From: Clostridia bacterium
GTDB lineage: Bacteria; Bacillota; Clostridia; Christensenellales; UBA1242
Length of the DNA: 6,852 bases
Assembly (NCBI GenBank): GCA_017622115.1
Contig: JAGART010000001.1
Location: 1 to 6,852, forward strand
Direction of reading: 5' to 3'
Shown here: positions 5,487-6,852 of the stretch, in pieces
Layout: every line of letters starts with the position of its first letter
Numbering within the stretch: position 1 is the first letter of the stretch
Made by a program: the position numbers and the translations under genes
Notes under the pieces: model-generated
Databases searched by the model: none
What the model was told of the DNA's origin: nothing
What the model saw: the letters and a program-made list of their open reading frames with translations, nothing else

Positions 5487-6047
5487 ATGCTATATATTGT
5501 AGGAGTGCCAAGGTCTGGCAAATCAACTTTTATAGAATTAATCAAAGAATTGTGTCCCGATTTAAACTGGATTGCAACAGACGCAATTCAAAATGCAGTA
5601 ATCCATACTTTTCCCAAATTTAGTAGTGATGAAATATCTAAAATAGATAAACAACAAGAAATAGCACAAATTGTGGCAAGCCTAGCAGACTGGAACGAAG
5701 TACTTACAGGGCAACAAACTATTGTAGATGTTGGAGAACTTCCTATCGAAGCAGTTTATAAAATCTTAAAACCGACAGACAAAATGGTTTGTCTAGGTTT
5801 TGGTGGAAATCTTAATAATGAACAAATTTGGGATAGCATAAAAAGACATCATCAAGAATACGATTATACTTATGGAATGGATTTTGAGCGAGTAAAACGC
5901 AAATGGGGTGATTTTGCTCGTAAAGACGATAATAATCGCTTTTTTTGCAGGCAACATAACATAAAATATATAGATACTGCTGAAAATAGACATTCTACCC
6001 TATTAAAAGAAGCGGAAGAAATAATCGTTTATTTATACGAAAACTAA
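5487..6047 (+). CDS. P-loop NTPase, small kinase-like protein, 186 aa
   Basis: Likely a small-molecule or nucleotide kinase of the P-loop superfamily; substrate unknown. The ATG at 5487 follows GGAGG at 5477-5481 with 5 nt spacing. The Walker A motif GVPRSGKST is at residues 6-14 directly after the first strand. WIATDAIQNAV (28-38) with D32 resembles the substrate-side acid of kinases with an STDxxR-type motif. The Walker B-like strand is TIVDVGELP (78-86) with D81. Residues 115-150 (SIKRHHQEYDYTYGMDFERVKRKWGDFARKDD) are rich in Arg, Lys and Tyr and fit a mobile lid. The C-terminus NIKYIDTAENRHSTLLKEAEEII fits the last strand and helix of such kinases. Length is usual for this fold. No signal peptide or membrane segment. 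It has no same-strand partner gene. A zeta-type toxin is not supported because no antitoxin lies alongside. Confidence 0.85.
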   Translation: MLYIVGVPRSGKSTFIELIKELCPDLNWIATDAIQNAVIHTFPKFSSDEISKIDKQQEIAQIVASLADWNEVLTGQQTIVDVGELPIEAVYKILKPTDKMVCLGFGGNLNNEQIWDSIKRHHQEYDYTYGMDFERVKRKWGDFARKDDNNRFFCRQHNIKYIDTAENRHSTLLKEAEEIIVYLYEN

Positions 6048-6080
6048 AAATAAATCACGTATTTTTACGTGATTTATTTT
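6047..6080. terminator. Bidirectional terminator with 15-bp stem between convergent genes
   Basis: A perfect inverted repeat (6047-6061 with 6066-6080, core ATCACGTA/TACGTGAT) closes on a TTTT loop. Its left end touches the last base of the TAA of the + gene, and its right arm contains the TAA (6076-6074) of the - gene. The outer stem is A/T only and supplies the T runs on each strand. The tail past the stem is weaker on the - strand than on the + strand. Confidence 0.8.
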
Positions 6081-6661
6081 GTTTGTTCATCTTGTTTTAA
6101 ATGTGCTAATTTTTTTTCATTTTTTTCTTTTCTTTGTTGTTCTTGTACTTTACTATTATAATTATATAATTTATAAAACTCTAATATTTCTTTTATTTCG
6201 TTTGCTTGTTGCTCGTTAAAATACCTACCTAATTCATACATTAAATTTTGTTTGTTTTCTGCACTTTCCAGATATCCCCTAACACCTAATGTTAAATACC
6301 AAAAACCCAAAAATCCTACACCTACACAACTCGCAATAAGATTATCTTCATAATTTTGTTGCGATATACCCAACGCAATCAATCCCACAACACAAGCACC
6401 AAGTCCTAAACCTAACATTTTAGTATCTGTTAAGTATTTTTGCTTATTGCTAGGAATTTTTGAAATAGTCAATTTTTGTTTTGAATTTAATTCTTCATCA
6501 TTTATCTTATAATTTTGTTGAATATAAGTTGTATCTTCTTCACTTTTAACAACATCATATATAATTTTACCTACTTGAATATTTTTTTTGGTATTTTTTA
6601 TAACTTTTTTATGTTCTTTTAGACTATCTAATATATATTTTTTATATTTATAAAATTTCAT
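6074..6661 (-). CDS. Hypothetical membrane protein with two transmembrane segments, 195 aa
   Basis: No family recognised. The start chosen is ATG at 6661 (MKFYKYKKYI) with GGAGGT immediately upstream. A longer frame from TTG at 6721 runs across the promoter and cannot be transcribed from it. Residues 1-80 are strongly basic and soluble-looking (KYKKYILDSLKEHKKVIKNTKKN). Two hydrophobic stretches follow: about 82-100 (KMLGLGLGACVVGLIALGI) and about 107-128 (NLIASCVGVGFLGFWYLTLGV), joined by a short acidic loop QQNYED. The tail (130-195) is charged, with a likely coiled coil and a Lys-rich end (QEQQRKEKNEKKLAHLKQ). The positive charge on both sides puts both ends in the cytoplasm, with a membrane hairpin between. 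The role is unknown; convergent with the P-loop gene and transcribed alone. Confidence 0.82.
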   Translation of the reverse strand: MKFYKYKKYILDSLKEHKKVIKNTKKNIQVGKIIYDVVKSEEDTTYIQQNYKINDEELNSKQKLTISKIPSNKQKYLTDTKMLGLGLGACVVGLIALGISQQNYEDNLIASCVGVGFLGFWYLTLGVRGYLESAENKQNLMYELGRYFNEQQANEIKEILEFYKLYNYNSKVQEQQRKEKNEKKLAHLKQDEQTK

Positions 6662-6664
6662 TTT

Positions 6665-6670
6665 ACCTCC
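6665..6670 (-). promoter_or_regulatory. Ribosome binding site that fixes the start at 6661
   Basis: GGAGGT (6670-6665 on the - strand) is a near-perfect Shine-Dalgarno sequence, but only 3 nt (AAA) separate it from the ATG at 6661, tighter than the usual 5-9. No other in-frame start lies close behind, so this ATG is still the best choice. Confidence 0.75.
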
Positions 6671-6683
6671 AAAATAGGCAATT

Positions 6684-6712
6684 ATTTTAGCACAAAAGGA
6701 TAAAAAAGTCAA
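6684..6712 (-). promoter_or_regulatory. Promoter of the 6074-6661 gene (extended -10)
   Basis: On the - strand: TTGACT (6712-6707), 17 bp spacer, TAAAAT (6689-6684) preceded by TG at 6692-6691 (TGC-TAAAAT). Transcription would start near 6677, leaving a leader of only about 16 nt that is mostly the ribosome site. Confidence 0.78.
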
Positions 6713-6719
6713 ATTTATC

Positions 6720-6748
6720 AAAAAAACGCACTTTTTGTGCGTTTTTTT
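6720..6748. terminator. Terminator-like hairpin with T runs on both strands, right-hand gene unknown
   Basis: CGCAC (6727-6731) and GTGCG (6737-6741) close on a TTTTT loop, flanked by A7 (6720-6726) and T7 (6742-6748). It reads as a terminator in either direction. The neighbouring gene at 6661 faces away from it, so it probably ends a - strand gene beyond the right edge. On the - strand two frames entering the window stop within about 25 bases (TGA at 6831-6829, TAA at 6837-6835), so either could be the end of such a gene. Confidence 0.8.
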
Positions 6749-6761
6749 ATAATTTTAAAAC

Positions 6762-6801
6762 TTGTTTGATTTAAATAAATACTTATTAATAAATCAAATA
6801 A
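6762..6801. repeat. AT-rich inverted repeat near the right edge
   Basis: TTTGATTTA (6765-6773) and TAAATCAAA (6790-6798) are perfect complements with a 16-nt spacer. Allowing one G-U pair the arms extend to 6762 and 6801, 12 bp each. In such AT-rich DNA this may be chance. It could be a second weak hairpin or a regulator site. Apart from this repeat, the hairpin at 6720-6748 and a weak promoter candidate, I see nothing else in 6722-6852. Confidence 0.35.
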
Positions 6802-6821
6802 TATTTTTTACGAAAACTAGA

Positions 6822-6849
6822 TTTTTACTCAATTAATTCCTGTTATACT
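6822..6849 (+). promoter_or_regulatory. Weak promoter candidate facing off the right edge
   Basis: TTTTTA (6822-6827), 16 bp spacer, TATACT (6844-6849) with TG at 6841-6842, an extended -10 like the others in this window. The -35 is poor and no gene can be seen downstream because the window ends 3 bp later. It conflicts with the alternative reading that a - strand gene ends here. Confidence 0.25.
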
Positions 6850-6852
6850 TAC

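Noticed and set aside
5487..6047. Zeta-toxin or toxin-antitoxin kinase
   Set aside because: A P-loop and a TD motif are also found in many metabolic kinases, no small antitoxin gene is adjacent, and the neighbouring gene is divergent and larger.
1..6852. CRISPR array, tRNA/rRNA genes, insertion sequences or prophage parts
   Set aside because: No regularly spaced repeats, no RNA-gene cores, no transposase or integrase motifs and no flanking long inverted repeats were seen.

Overview
The window is AT-rich, low-GC bacterial DNA. The glutamyl-tRNA synthetase sequence, A-rich Shine-Dalgarno sites, sigma-70/SigA-type promoters with extended -10 elements, a Gram-positive-style lipoprotein signal and a domain resembling the extracytoplasmic middle domain of RsgI all point to a Bacillota (Firmicutes) genome, probably an uncultured or gut-type Clostridia lineage. 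This assignment is inference. The standard code fits: Trp is TGG, no in-frame TGA is seen, and all seven genes stop with TAA.

Layout. (1) Positions 3-803, +: the 3' half of gltX, including the KMSKS-type loop. (2) 870-1562, +: an unrecognised 230-residue protein with its own promoter and a strong terminator. (3) 1664-3328, +: a PHP-domain phosphoesterase of the RNase AM/YciV type with a long unrecognised C-terminal extension. (4) 3416-4573, -: a lipoprotein with an RsgI-like domain and a long Ala-rich helical stalk, convergent with the PHP gene across a two-way terminator. (5) 4745-5314, -: an unrecognised 189-residue acidic protein with a tandem EIQEEPQQ repeat. (6) 5487-6047, +: a small P-loop kinase-like protein, divergent from gene 5. 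(7) 6074-6661, -: a small protein with two predicted membrane segments, convergent with gene 6, its stop codon lying inside the shared terminator hairpin. (8) 6722-6852: no gene, but a terminator-like hairpin, an AT-rich inverted repeat and a weak promoter candidate facing off the right edge.

The genes do not form an operon. Almost every one has its own promoter and is closed by a hairpin terminator. Five promoters share TTGxxx, a 16-17 bp spacer and a TGn-extended -10. The lipoprotein gene is the exception: its upstream region lacks that layout and carries two short inverted repeats. The promoters also settle several starts, since the long alternative TTG starts of genes 5 and 7 lie upstream of the predicted transcription starts.

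I see no mobile element, CRISPR array, rRNA or tRNA, and no obvious multi-gene defence or toxin system. The most interesting items are the RsgI-like lipoprotein without an anti-sigma segment, the extended PHP protein with a substituted first-motif acid, and the palindromes over promoters and in leaders of otherwise unknown genes.
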